A stretch of DNA of 41,502 nt from NCBI GenBank assembly GCA_018970865.1, contig JAGWVN010000023.1, positions 1-41,502 of the forward strand, in the 5' to 3' direction. A program made the position numbers and the translations under genes. This DNA comes from Betaproteobacteria bacterium. GTDB lineage: Bacteria; Pseudomonadota; Gammaproteobacteria; Burkholderiales; Burkholderiaceae_E. Below, piece by piece: positions 16,532 through 25,409 of the stretch (positions are counted from its first letter, which is position 1; every line of letters begins with the position of its first letter). The notes beneath the pieces were generated by a model. That model did not search any database. It saw nothing but the letters and a program-made list of their open reading frames with translations, and had not been told where the DNA came from.

Positions 16532-17959
16532 ATGGTTCAACGCATGAAGTTCTACATCGACGGCGCCTGGGTCGACCCGGTCACGCCCAAGAGCCGTCCC
16601 GTCGTCAACCCGGCCACCGAGCAGGCGATGTACGACATCGCGCTGGGTTCGGCCGCCGATGTGGACAAGGCCGTGGCCGCCGCGCGGCGCGCCTTCGAGA
16701 CCTTCTCTCAGACCAGCCGCGAGGAGCGGGTGGCCCTGCTCACCCGCATCATCGAGGTCTACAAGTCGCGCATGAAGGACATCGGCGCGGCCATCTCCGA
16801 CGAGATGGGCGCCCCGCTCGGCTTTGCCGAGAAGGTGCAGGCCGGCGCCGGTCTGGGCCACATCGTCTCCACCCTCGATGTGCTCAAGAACTACCACTTC
16901 GAGGAGCAGCTCGGCGCGGCCATGGTGGTGCGCGAGCCGATCGGCGTGGTCGGCATGATCACCCCCTGGAACTGGCCGCTGAACCAGATCACCTGCAAGG
17001 TGGCCCCGGCGCTGGCCGCGGGCTGCACCATGATCCTCAAGCCCTCCGAGTTCACGCCCTCGTCGGCGCTGATCTTCGCCGAGGTGCTCCACGAGGCGGG
17101 CGTGCCGGCGGGCGTGTTCAACCTGGTGAACGGCCTGGGCCAGGAAGTGGGCGCGGCCATGAGCGGCCATCCCGGCATCGACATGATCTCCTTCACCGGC
17201 TCCACCCGCGCCGGCATCGATGTCGCGCAGCGCGCGGCCACCACGGTCAAGCGGGTGAGCCAGGAACTCGGCGGCAAGTCGCCCAACGTCATCCTCGACG
17301 ACGCCGACCTGCAGAAGGCGGTCGGCGGCGGCGTGGCCCATGTGTTCAACAACTCGGGCCAGTCGTGCAACGCGCCCACCCGGATGCTGGTGCCGCAGTC
17401 GAAGATGGACGAGGCGATCGCGATCGCCCGCGCCGTGGCCGAGAAGACCCGCTGCGGCGACCCGCGCGCGGCCGATTCCAACATCGGCCCGGTGGTGTCC
17501 TCGATCCAGTACGAGAAGATCCAGGCCCTGATCCGCAAGGGCATCGAGGAAGGCGCCACGCTGGTGGCGGGCGGTCCGGGTCGGCCCGACGGCTATGACA
17601 AGGGCTATTTCGTGAAGCCCACGGTCTTCGCCAATGTCACCAACGACATGACCATCGCGCGCGAGGAGATCTTCGGCCCGGTGATCTCGATCATGGGCTA
17701 CCAGGACGAGGACGAGGCGGTGCGCATCGCCAACGACACGCCCTATGGTCTGGCGGGCTATGTGTCGGCGGGTTCGGTCGAGCGGGCCCGCAAGGTGGCC
17801 CGTCAGATCCGCGCCGGCAATGTCAACCTGAACGGCTCGCCCAACGAGCGTGGCGCGCCTTTCGGCGGCTACAAGCAGTCGGGCAACGGCCGCGAGTGGG
17901 GCCGCTTCGGTCTGGAGGAGTACCTCGAGGTCAAGGCGATCGCCGGCTACGGCACCTGA
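16532..17959 (+). CDS. NAD(P)+-dependent aldehyde dehydrogenase
   Basis: This 475-aa member of the ALDH superfamily oxidises an aldehyde to the acid with NAD(P)+. Visible motifs are TPWNWPLNQI (cofactor/oxyanion region, with the conserved Asn), KPSEFTP, the Rossmann turn FTGSTRAG, ELGGKSPNVI with the general base E245, and GQSCNAPTR with the catalytic nucleophile C279. The E-to-C spacing of 34 is standard. I chose the ATG at 16532 because GAGG is five bases upstream; the ATG at 16544 is a less likely alternative. It is divergent from a CoA-transferase gene and is followed by strong hairpins. The substrate cannot be assigned; the sequence resembles broad-range ALDHs rather than the CoA-acylating type. 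Confidence 0.95.
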   Translation: MVQRMKFYIDGAWVDPVTPKSRPVVNPATEQAMYDIALGSAADVDKAVAAARRAFETFSQTSREERVALLTRIIEVYKSRMKDIGAAISDEMGAPLGFAEKVQAGAGLGHIVSTLDVLKNYHFEEQLGAAMVVREPIGVVGMITPWNWPLNQITCKVAPALAAGCTMILKPSEFTPSSALIFAEVLHEAGVPAGVFNLVNGLGQEVGAAMSGHPGIDMISFTGSTRAGIDVAQRAATTVKRVSQELGGKSPNVILDDADLQKAVGGGVAHVFNNSGQSCNAPTRMLVPQSKMDEAIAIARAVAEKTRCGDPRAADSNIGPVVSSIQYEKIQALIRKGIEEGATLVAGGPGRPDGYDKGYFVKPTVFANVTNDMTIAREEIFGPVISIMGYQDEDEAVRIANDTPYGLAGYVSAGSVERARKVARQIRAGNVNLNGSPNERGAPFGGYKQSGNGREWGRFGLEEYLEVKAIAGYGT

Positions 17960-17968
17960 GCCTGCCGG

Positions 17969-18018
17969 CGGGCGGGGCTGCATGCCCCGCCCGGCGCGCG
18001 CACCGTCGGGCGCGCGCC
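17969..18018. terminator. Two tandem perfect hairpins between convergent genes
   Basis: Hairpin A pairs CGGGCGGGGC (17969-17978) with GCCCCGCCCG (17984-17993) across a TGCAT loop. Hairpin B pairs GGCGCGCGC (17993-18001) with GCGCGCGCC (18010-18018) across an 8-base loop. They lie ten bases after the ALDH stop and 43 bases from the end of the facing MFS gene, so a bidirectional terminator is likely despite the lack of a long T-tract. A further palindrome, GGCGGCGCCGCC, is at 18042-18053. Confidence 0.6.
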
Positions 18019-18061
18019 TTGCGGCGAGATCGCAGGCCCGAGGCGGCGCCGCCGCCCCGAC

Positions 18062-19702
18062 CTAGCTGATCGCCGACTCCCGTTCGTCGGGGGGCGCATC
18101 CTGCGGGTTCACCCCGATCAGCCGCGACACCCGCACCGGCACTCCTTCGCGCTGGAACAGCGCGACCCGCTCCTGCACCTCGCGGTCGGCCACCGTCATG
18201 CGCAGCCGCAGGCGGACATACTCGGCCCAGGACGCGATCACGAAACGCTCCACGAAGCGTCCGCCCTCGCCGACATCGCGGTAGACCCGCCAGCTCGCCG
18301 CGCCGTTGCGCCGCCGGGTGGGCTCCACCGCATGGATCGCGCGCAGGAAGCCGGCCTCGTTGTCGGGGTCGATCCGGTACTCGAGCTGCACCAGCACCGG
18401 GCCGTCATGCGGCAGCGGCTCGATTGCCATCGCGATGTCGGGCAACTGCACCCCGGTGGTCACCTCGGCCTCGGTGCCCAGGCCCACCGGAAAGCGCCGG
18501 TTCAGCAGGTGCAGGCCGAACATGGCCACCGCCGAGATCGCCAGCGCCACCTGGGTGCCGGCCAGGGTGGCCACCAGTCCCCACCAGGCGCTGCCCAGGG
18601 CCAGGCTCACCTGCACCGCCACCAGCGTGACCGAGACCGCGCGCGCCCGGACCCAGGCCGGCGCGGTGCTCTGCGTGCCGGCCGACAGCCCCGCCAGCAC
18701 GCTCACCCACGCGATGCCCACGCCCACCGCGCCGGCCAGCGCGATCACGGCGATGTGCGAGACCGCCACCACGCAGGCGGCGACGATCCACAGCAGCACG
18801 CCGCGGCTGACCACGGTGTCGAGATCCATGCGCTTGAGCCGGCGCGGAATCCAGAGCGCGCCGGCCACCGCGCCCAGCCCGAAACCGGCCGAGAGCAGGC
18901 CGAAGCCGCCCGCGCCCATCTCGAGCTGGTCGCGCGCGATCACGGGCAGCAGCGCCCAGAAGCTGCTCGCCCCCAGGCAGAAGCTGACATTGCGGATCAC
19001 CAGGGCGCGCATCGCCGGGGTGTGGCGGGCAAAGCGCAGGCCGCTCTGCACGCCCGAGAGCAGCGTCTCGGGCACGCCGGGCAGGGAGGGCTCGCGCGGC
19101 TTCCAGCCGCGCACCACCAGGATGAAGGGCAGCGCGCAGGCCGCTGCCGCGAGGAAGGCGCTGCCCGAGCCCAGCCAGGCCGCGATCGCGCCAGCCAGCG
19201 CCGGGCCCACCGCGCGCGCCATGTTGAACGAGACCGCCCCGAGGGCCACCGCCCGCGGCAGCTCGTCGCGCGAGACCAGCTCGTTGACGCTGGCCTGCTG
19301 CGCCGGGGTGGCGAGCATGAAGCCCGAGCCGATCAGGAAGGTCAGCGCCAGCAGCGCGCCCGGCCCGATCAGGCCGGCCAGGGTGGTGAGGCCCAGGATG
19401 GCCATGCTGGCCAGGGCCACGCTCTGGGTGATCAGGATGATGCGGCGGCGCTCGAAGATGTCGGCCAGCGCACCGGCCACCAGGCCGAAGAGCAGGGCGG
19501 GCGCCGTGCTGGCGGTCTGGACCAGGGCCACCATCAGCGCCGAGGGGGTGAGGGTGGCCATCAGCCACGCGGCCATGGTGGCCTGCATGGTGAAGCCCAG
19601 GGACACGCCCAGGCCGCCGAGGTAGTAGTGCCGGAACGGCGCGTGACGCAGCGGCGATCCCCGGAACCCCAGGCGCAGGCGGGCGGGCAGGCGAAGACTC
19701 AC
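18062..19702 (-). CDS. MFS exporter of the EntS-like MFS_3 family with C-terminal soluble domain
   Basis: This 546-aa protein has a 12-helix MFS core (about 20-415) and a soluble tail of about 130 residues. The core shows LRHAPFRHYYLGGLGVSLGF at the N-terminus, ALADIFERRRIILITQ (loop 2-3 motif with an acidic and three basic residues) and ATPAQQASVNELVSRDELPRAVAL, all typical of the EntS-type group. The tail (about 440-535: VLVQLEYRIDPDNEAGF, WRVYRDVGEGGRFVERFV, SWAEYVRLR) resembles an antibiotic-biosynthesis-monooxygenase-like ferredoxin fold, which is a known extension in this family. EntS exports enterobactin; the substrate here is unknown. The gene is on the minus strand, converges on the ALDH gene, and lies 58 bp before a second MFS gene's stop. 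Confidence 0.9.
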   Translation of the reverse strand: MSLRLPARLRLGFRGSPLRHAPFRHYYLGGLGVSLGFTMQATMAAWLMATLTPSALMVALVQTASTAPALLFGLVAGALADIFERRRIILITQSVALASMAILGLTTLAGLIGPGALLALTFLIGSGFMLATPAQQASVNELVSRDELPRAVALGAVSFNMARAVGPALAGAIAAWLGSGSAFLAAAACALPFILVVRGWKPREPSLPGVPETLLSGVQSGLRFARHTPAMRALVIRNVSFCLGASSFWALLPVIARDQLEMGAGGFGLLSAGFGLGAVAGALWIPRRLKRMDLDTVVSRGVLLWIVAACVVAVSHIAVIALAGAVGVGIAWVSVLAGLSAGTQSTAPAWVRARAVSVTLVAVQVSLALGSAWWGLVATLAGTQVALAISAVAMFGLHLLNRRFPVGLGTEAEVTTGVQLPDIAMAIEPLPHDGPVLVQLEYRIDPDNEAGFLRAIHAVEPTRRRNGAASWRVYRDVGEGGRFVERFVIASWAEYVRLRLRMTVADREVQERVALFQREGVPVRVSRLIGVNPQDAPPDERESAIS

Positions 19703-19760
19703 GGCCGCATTGTAGGCGCAGCCACCGGCGCCCGGCGCTGAGCCCGCTGCGCGAGCCCGC

Positions 19761-21002
19761 TCAGGCGCGCGCCCGACGCTGCAGCAGCGCGGTGAGCACC
19801 AGGCCCAGGGCGAGCAGGCCGAGCCCGTTGAGGGTCTTGATCCGCTCGAAGCCGATGGCCTGGCCCAGACGCGCCACCGCGGCCACCCCGGCCGACTGAC
19901 CGATGAACAGCGACAGCGCGAAGGCCGAGATGGCGGTACCGCGCTGGCTCGGCGTCATCTGCGTGGCCAGCGTCTGCAGGGTGTTGTGCATCATGAAGAA
20001 GCCGGCGCCGGTGATGGCGCACTTGAGCGACTCCAGCGCCCAGTGGGGGCCGCCGGTGCTGAGCGTGCCCGCGCACAGCACCACGGCGCCCACCAGCGCC
20101 ATGCCGCGCTCGCCCAGATGCGCCACCAGCCAGCGCCCGAGCAGCGCCACCGTCAGGCCGCCCGCGCCGTAGCCGGCGGCGGCCATGCCGGTCTGCCACA
20201 GCGCCAGGCCGTGGGCCTCGTGCAGCCAGGAAGGCAGCAGCGCGAGCGTGCCGAAGTTCAGGGCGCCCTCCACCAGCACCAGGGCCAGGATGATCCGCGC
20301 CCAGCGCTCGCGCAGCACCGCGCCGAAGGCGCGCAGCGGGTTGCCGCCGGCCACCGCGCCCGACGCCGGCGCATCGGCCTGACCCCGGCGCAGCACGCGC
20401 AGCAGGGCCAGGGCCACGGCGAGGAACACCACCGACTGGGCAAGAAAGGACATCCGCCAGCCCAGCGTGTCGGCGAACACGCCGCCGGCGATCTGCCCGA
20501 CCACCACGCCCAGGGTCGAGCCGATCATGAAGCGCGCCAGGGTGAGCTGTCGGCGCTGGTAGGGCACATGGTCGCCGATCCAGGCGAGCGAGACCGGGAT
20601 CAGCCCCGCGCAGGCCGCGCCGCTCAGCAGTCGCAGCACGGCCAGGCTGAGCGGGCCGGTGGCCAGCGCGCAGGCGCCCGAGAGCACGCAGGCGGCCAGG
20701 GTCGCCCCGGTGATCACCCGCAGCTTGCCGAGTCGGTCGGCCATCGGGCCGTAGACCAGCTGCATCAGGCCGTAGGCGACGGCGAAGGCGGTGATCGCGC
20801 CCGAGAGCTCGGCGATGCCGGTGCCGAAGTCCCGCGCCAGCTGCGGCAGCATCGGATCGACCACCCGCATGGAGGCCTGGCTCGCGAAGGCGCCGGTGGC
20901 CAGCAGCGGCAGCAGGCGGATCGCCCGCGCGGGCTCGGCGCCGGGCCCGGGCGCGGCGGCGCTCGGCGCGGACGGGCTGCGCGGATCGGACGGGTTGGGC
21001 AA
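19761..21002 (-). CDS. MFS transporter
   Basis: This is a 12-helix MFS protein of about 413 aa. Motifs include PMADRLGKLRVITG (loop 2-3, GxxxDRxGR type), LARFMIGSTLGVVVGQIAGGVFAD in helices 4-5, and FFMMHNTLQTLATQMTP in the C-terminal half, resembling drug/sugar-efflux-like carriers such as YnfM. The start is uncertain. There is no ATG near the N-terminus; I chose the TTG at 21002-21000 because GGAG lies seven bases upstream, and a second TTG at 21008 is possible. The frame stays open further upstream but into unconserved sequence. It is divergent from the molybdopterin oxidoreductase operon across about 154 bp, so it may export or import a compound handled by that operon; this is an inference from position only. 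Confidence 0.85.
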   Translation of the reverse strand: MPNPSDPRSPSAPSAAAPGPGAEPARAIRLLPLLATGAFASQASMRVVDPMLPQLARDFGTGIAELSGAITAFAVAYGLMQLVYGPMADRLGKLRVITGATLAACVLSGACALATGPLSLAVLRLLSGAACAGLIPVSLAWIGDHVPYQRRQLTLARFMIGSTLGVVVGQIAGGVFADTLGWRMSFLAQSVVFLAVALALLRVLRRGQADAPASGAVAGGNPLRAFGAVLRERWARIILALVLVEGALNFGTLALLPSWLHEAHGLALWQTGMAAAGYGAGGLTVALLGRWLVAHLGERGMALVGAVVLCAGTLSTGGPHWALESLKCAITGAGFFMMHNTLQTLATQMTPSQRGTAISAFALSLFIGQSAGVAAVARLGQAIGFERIKTLNGLGLLALGLVLTALLQRRARA

Positions 21003-21080
21003 GCGCAATCTCCGGGGGGAGCCGCATTGTGTCGCATCGCCGCGCCTGCCGAGGCGGCTGCCGTCCCGGCAAGGGCCGGT

Positions 21081-21086
21081 TATGCT
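21081..21086 (+). promoter_or_regulatory. Possible -10 element TATGCT of the molybdoenzyme operon
   Basis: TATGCT, preceded by GGT, lies about 70 bp before the ATG at 21157. No -35 is apparent. The hexamer recurs before other genes in the window. Confidence 0.25.
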
Positions 21087-21156
21087 GCGGGCTGCGCGCG
21101 CGCGGCCCGCGGGCGCGGCGCCGGCGCGCGTCTTCCGCCTTCCTCCACCGCCCAGC

Positions 21157-23235
21157 ATGAGCCATTCCTCCGCCAGGCCCGCCATCGAGATCGTGCCCTC
21201 GGTGTGCCCACATGACTGCACCAGCACCTGCGCCCTCGAGGTCGAGCGGCTCGATGCCCACACCATCGGCCGGGTGCGCGGCTCGCAGCGCAATCCCTAC
21301 ACCGCGGGCGTGATCTGCGAGAAGGTGGCGCGCTACGCCCAGCGCATCCATCACCCCGACCGCCTCACCCGTCCGCTCAAGCGCGACGGCCCCAAGGGCA
21401 GCGGCCGGTTCCGTCCGATCAGCTGGGAGCAGGCCCTCGACGAGGTGGCGCAGGCCTTCATCGCCCGCGCCCAGGCGCACGGCCCGGCCACGGTCTGGCC
21501 CTACTTCTACGCCGGCACCATGGGCCTGGTGCAGCGCGACGGCATCAACCGCCTGCGCCATGTGATGGGCTACTCGCGCTGGCACTCCACCATCTGCGTG
21601 GCGCTGGCCGACAACGGCTGGATCGCCGGCACCGGCGCCAAGCGCGGCGTCGACCTGCGCGAGGCCGGCGAGCACTCGGACCTGATCGTGATCTGGGGCG
21701 GCAATCCGGTGAACACCCAGGTCAATGTCATGACCCACGCGATGGCCGCCAGGAAGCGCGGGGCCACGCTGGTGGTGATCGACCCCTACCGCACCGGCAC
21801 GGCCGAACGGGCCGACCTGCATCTGCCGGTACGGCCCGGCACCGACGGCGCGCTGGCCTGCGCGGTGATGCAGGTGCTGTTCGCCGAGGGATTCGCCGAC
21901 TGGGACTACCTGCGCGCCCACACCGACGCGCCCGACGAGCTCGCCGCCCATCTGCGCGAGCGCACCCCGCAATGGGCGCAGGCGATCACCGGTCTGCCGG
22001 CCGAGGACATCATCGCCTTCGCCCGCCTGTATGGTCGCGCGAAGGCGCCCTTCATCCGCGCCCACCACGGCTTCTCGCGCCAGCGCAACGGCGCGGTCAA
22101 CATGCACGCGGTGAGCTGCCTGCCGGCGGTGGTCGGCGCCTGGCAGCGGCGCGGCGGCGGGGCGGTCTACGGCCACACCGGCATCTATCCGCTCGACCGC
22201 AGCCTCATCGAGGGGCTCGACCGGGTCGACACCTCGGTGCGCGCGCTCGACCAGTCGCGCCTCGGACCGATCCTCACCGGTGACGCCGATGCGCTCGCCG
22301 GCGGCCCGCCGGTCACCGCGCTGCTGATCCAGAACACCAACCCGGCGGTGGTCTGCCCCGAGCTCGGCAAGGTGCACGAGGGGCTGGCGCGCGAGGATCT
22401 CTTCACCTGCGTGCACGAGCAGTTCATGACCGAGACCGCGGCCTTCGCCGACATCGTGCTGCCGGCCACCATGTTCCTCGAGCACGACGACTTCTACACC
22501 GCCTCGGGGCACACCACCTTCCAGGTGGCGCGCAAGGTGGTCGAGGCGCCGGGCGAGTGCCGCGAGAACCACTTCGTGATCTGCGAGCTCGCCCGCCGGC
22601 TCGGCGCCGAGCACCCGGGCTTCCGGATGAGCGCCTGGGAGATCATGGACGAGACCCTGCGCCGCTCCGGCCTGTGGGATGCGCAGACCAACTGGGAGCG
22701 CGGCGGCCAGGACTGCGCGCTGCCCTTCGAGACCGCGCACTTTCTCGACGGCTTCGCCTGGCCTGACCGGCGTTTCCGCTTCAAGCCCGACTGGTCGAAG
22801 CTGGGCGGGCGCTGGCGCGAGATGCCCGCGCTGCCTGACCATTTCGATGTCATCGACGAGACCGACGCCCAGCGCCCGTACCGGCTGGTGGCCGCGCCGG
22901 CGCGCACCTTCCTCAACTCGACCTTCACCGAGACCCCCGGTTCCCTGCAGCGCGAGAAGCGTCCCACCGCGCTCATCCACCCCGAGGTCTGCGCCGAGCT
23001 CGGCCTGGCCGAGGGCGACCCGGTGGTGATCGGCAACCGCCAGGGCGAGATCACCGTGCATGCCCGGCCGCAGGGCGGTCAGCAGCGTTCGGTGGTGGTG
23101 CTCGAGGGCATCTGGCCCAACCGGCACTTCGCGGGCGGCATGGGCGTGAACCTGCTCACCTCGGCCGAACCCGGCTATCCCAACGGCGGCGCGGCCTTCC
23201 ACGACACCGCCGTCTGGCTTCGCAAGGCGAACTGA
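21157..23235 (+). CDS. Molybdopterin (bis-MGD) oxidoreductase with one [4Fe-4S] site
   Basis: This 692-aa catalytic subunit belongs to the DMSO-reductase/formate-dehydrogenase superfamily. The N-terminus has the cluster motif C17-x3-C21-x3-C25 followed by C54. The central molybdopterin domains run to about 560 (IVIWGGNPVNTQVN, VVIDPYRTGTAERADLHLPVRPGTDGAL, and ETAAFADIVLPATMFLEHDDFYTASG). The C-terminal molydopterin-dinucleotide-binding domain is at about 570-690 and includes ALIHPEVCAELGLAEGDPVVIGNRQGEI. A candidate molybdenum ligand is C147 in STICVALADNGW. There is no twin-arginine signal, so it is probably cytoplasmic. No electron-transfer or membrane subunit is adjacent. It is the first gene of a five-gene operon, with a CoA-transferase two bases downstream. 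The substrate is unknown. Confidence 0.92.
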   Translation: MSHSSARPAIEIVPSVCPHDCTSTCALEVERLDAHTIGRVRGSQRNPYTAGVICEKVARYAQRIHHPDRLTRPLKRDGPKGSGRFRPISWEQALDEVAQAFIARAQAHGPATVWPYFYAGTMGLVQRDGINRLRHVMGYSRWHSTICVALADNGWIAGTGAKRGVDLREAGEHSDLIVIWGGNPVNTQVNVMTHAMAARKRGATLVVIDPYRTGTAERADLHLPVRPGTDGALACAVMQVLFAEGFADWDYLRAHTDAPDELAAHLRERTPQWAQAITGLPAEDIIAFARLYGRAKAPFIRAHHGFSRQRNGAVNMHAVSCLPAVVGAWQRRGGGAVYGHTGIYPLDRSLIEGLDRVDTSVRALDQSRLGPILTGDADALAGGPPVTALLIQNTNPAVVCPELGKVHEGLAREDLFTCVHEQFMTETAAFADIVLPATMFLEHDDFYTASGHTTFQVARKVVEAPGECRENHFVICELARRLGAEHPGFRMSAWEIMDETLRRSGLWDAQTNWERGGQDCALPFETAHFLDGFAWPDRRFRFKPDWSKLGGRWREMPALPDHFDVIDETDAQRPYRLVAAPARTFLNSTFTETPGSLQREKRPTALIHPEVCAELGLAEGDPVVIGNRQGEITVHARPQGGQQRSVVVLEGIWPNRHFAGGMGVNLLTSAEPGYPNGGAAFHDTAVWLRKAN

Positions 23236-23237
23236 CC

Positions 23238-24422
23238 ATGGCAAGAATCCAGGCCTCTCCGGCACTCGCGCGGCTGCGCATCCTCGACCTCACCCGCGTG
23301 CGCGCCGGGCCCACCTGCGTGCGCCAGTTCGCCGACTTCGGCGCCGATGTGATCAAGGTCGAGACCCCCGGCGACGAGGACCTCGGCGGCGCCCGCGACG
23401 GCTCCGACTTCCAGAACCTGCACCGCAACAAGCGCTCGATCACCCTCGATCTCAAGGCGCCGGCCGGCCGCGACATCTTCCGCCGGCTGGTGGCCACCGC
23501 CGATGTGGTGGTCGAGAACTACCGGCCCGATGTGAAGGACCGGCTGGGCATCGACTACGCCTCGCTGCGGGCGATCAACCCGCGCATCATCCTGGCCAGC
23601 ATCTCGGGCTTCGGCCAGGACGGTCCCTACCGCGACCGGCCGGGCTTCGACCAGATCGCGCAGGGCCTGTGCGGGATCATGTCGGTCACCGGCTTCCCCG
23701 GCCAGGGCCCGCTGCGGGCCGGCGCGGCGGTGGCCGATGTCACCGCCGGGCTGCTTGCCGCGCTGGGCATCATGACCGCGCTGCTTGAGCGCGAGGTGAG
23801 CGGCGAAGGCCAGTGGGTGCAGTCGAACCTGCTGCAGGCCGGCATCACGCTGCTCGACTTCCAGGCCGCCCGCTACACCATGGATGGCCAGGTGCCACCG
23901 CAGGTGGGTAACGATCACCCCACCAGCATGCCCACCTCGGCCTATCGCACCGCCGACGGCCACATCAATGTCGCCGCCTCGGGCAGCGTGATGTGGATGC
24001 GGCTGTGCGAGGCCATCGGCCGCCCCGAGCTCGCCGACGATCCGCGCTTCCGCCGCGCTGACGACCGCGCCGCCAACCGGGCCGCGCTCGCCGCCGAGAT
24101 CGAGTCGGCGCTGCAGACCCGGCCGAGCGCCGAGTGGGTGAGCCGGCTCAATGACGCGGGCGTGCCCTGCGGTCCCATCTACCGCATGGACGAGGTCTTC
24201 GCCGACCCGCAGGTGAAGCACCTCGGCGCGGCCGCGCCGGTGAACCATCCGCGGCTGGGCACGCTCAACATCCTCAACCAGGCGGTGCGCCTGTCGCGCA
24301 CGCCGGCCGCGCTGGCCACCGCCACGCCCGAGCGTGGCGAGCACACCGACGAGGTGCTGCGCGAGATCGGCGTCACCGAGGCCGAGATCGCCCTGCTGCG
24401 CGGCGGCCGGGTGATCCTCTGA
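23238..24422 (+). CDS. Class III CoA-transferase (CaiB/BaiF family)
   Basis: This 394-aa CoA-transferase starts at the ATG two bases after the molybdoenzyme stop and is followed after two bases by the Bug receptor, so translation is likely coupled on both sides. Motifs are LRILDLTRVRAGP (13-25), GADVIKVETPGDE (35-47), LHRNKRSITLDLK (61-73), VVENYRPDV, SGFGQDGP (123-130) and the catalytic Asp at 167 in AAVADVTAG. The C-terminal half includes DDPRFRRADDRAANRAAL and GVPCGPIYRMDEVFADPQVK. It should transfer CoA to a carboxylic acid. Its position suggests that the acid is the substrate or product of the neighbouring molybdoenzyme or hydrolase, which is an inference. Confidence 0.94.
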   Translation: MARIQASPALARLRILDLTRVRAGPTCVRQFADFGADVIKVETPGDEDLGGARDGSDFQNLHRNKRSITLDLKAPAGRDIFRRLVATADVVVENYRPDVKDRLGIDYASLRAINPRIILASISGFGQDGPYRDRPGFDQIAQGLCGIMSVTGFPGQGPLRAGAAVADVTAGLLAALGIMTALLEREVSGEGQWVQSNLLQAGITLLDFQAARYTMDGQVPPQVGNDHPTSMPTSAYRTADGHINVAASGSVMWMRLCEAIGRPELADDPRFRRADDRAANRAALAAEIESALQTRPSAEWVSRLNDAGVPCGPIYRMDEVFADPQVKHLGAAAPVNHPRLGTLNILNQAVRLSRTPAALATATPERGEHTDEVLREIGVTEAEIALLRGGRVIL

Positions 24423-24424
24423 AC

Positions 24425-25405
24425 ATGCGTACCCATCGTCGAACCCTGCTGCGGGCGCTGTCCGCGCTTGCGGCCCTGCCGGCGGCCACCGGCCGCGCCC
24501 AGCCGGCCGCCTGGCCGGCCAAACCCCTGCGGCTGGTGGTGGGCTATCCGCCCGGCGGCTCGGGCGACTTCATCACCCGGGTGGCGGCCGACGAGCTCGG
24601 TCGCGAGCTCGGCACGCAGGTGCTGGTCGAGAACCGGCCCGGCGCCGGCGGCACCATCGCCAACGAGCTGGTGGCTCGCGCGCCGGCCGATGGCCACACC
24701 GTCCTGGTGGCCGGGCCCTTCGCGCTCACCGCGGCGCTCTACCGGCGCCTGGGTTACGACGGCAACCGCGACTTCATCCCGATCACCCAGCTCGCGGTCG
24801 GGCCGATGATCATCTGCGTCAACAACGAGCTGCCGGTGCGCTCGCTGCGCGAGCTGATCGCCCACGCCCGCGCCCATCCCGAGCGCCTGGCCTCGGCCGC
24901 GTCCGGCAACGGCTCCACGCCGCACCTGGCCAGCGCCCAGTTCGAGACCGCGGCCGGGGTGAAGTTCATCACCGTGCAGTTCAAGGGCGGCGCGGCGGCG
25001 GCCACCTCCACCATCGCCGGCGACACCCAGGTGATGTTCGCCACCCCGCCCACCGTCATGAACCTGATCAAGGCCGGGCGGATGCGGGCGCTGGCGCTCA
25101 CCACCGCCGCCGCCTCGCCGGCGATTCCCGGCATTCCGGGCGCGGCCGAGGCGGGCCTGCCGGGCTATGACGCGAGCTTCTCCTTCGGCCTCTATCTGCC
25201 GGCCGGCTCGCCGCCGGCGGTGGTGCGCCGCCTGCATGAGGCGGCCGCGCGCGCCATGGCCCGCGCGGGCGTGCGCGAGCGGGTGGCCAGCCAGGGCATG
25301 GATGTGGCCACCAGCGCCTCCCCCGAAGCCTTCGCGGCGCAGCTGCGCGACGGCGCGCGCGATCTCGAGCGCGCGGTGCGCGACTCGGGCGCGAAGCTGG
25401 AGTGA
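24425..25405 (+). CDS. Bug-family periplasmic solute-binding receptor (TctC-like)
   Basis: This 326-aa tripartite-tricarboxylate-transporter receptor has an N-terminal signal sequence (RRTLLRALSALAALPAATGRA, cleavage near residue 25). The mature start, WPAKPLRLVVGYPPGGSGDFITR, is diagnostic, with the GYPPGG loop that contacts ligand carboxylates. NRPGAGGTIANELVARAPADGHT follows. Bug proteins bind carboxylates, amino acids or amides in the periplasm and are greatly expanded in Burkholderiales. No TctA/TctB membrane subunits are in the window, so it is an orphan receptor that may share a remote permease or act in signalling. It is third in the operon, two bases after the CoA-transferase and four before the hydrolase. 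Confidence 0.95.
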   Translation: MRTHRRTLLRALSALAALPAATGRAQPAAWPAKPLRLVVGYPPGGSGDFITRVAADELGRELGTQVLVENRPGAGGTIANELVARAPADGHTVLVAGPFALTAALYRRLGYDGNRDFIPITQLAVGPMIICVNNELPVRSLRELIAHARAHPERLASAASGNGSTPHLASAQFETAAGVKFITVQFKGGAAAATSTIAGDTQVMFATPPTVMNLIKAGRMRALALTTAAASPAIPGIPGAAEAGLPGYDASFSFGLYLPAGSPPAVVRRLHEAAARAMARAGVRERVASQGMDVATSASPEAFAAQLRDGARDLERAVRDSGAKLE

Positions 25406-25409
25406 GGCG

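Noticed and set aside
19699-23265. A 1188-codon minus-strand open frame spanning the molybdoenzyme gene and an MFS gene
   Set aside because: It is low-complexity antisense sequence. Real motifs are found in the other frames (molybdopterin domains on plus, MFS helices in another minus frame).
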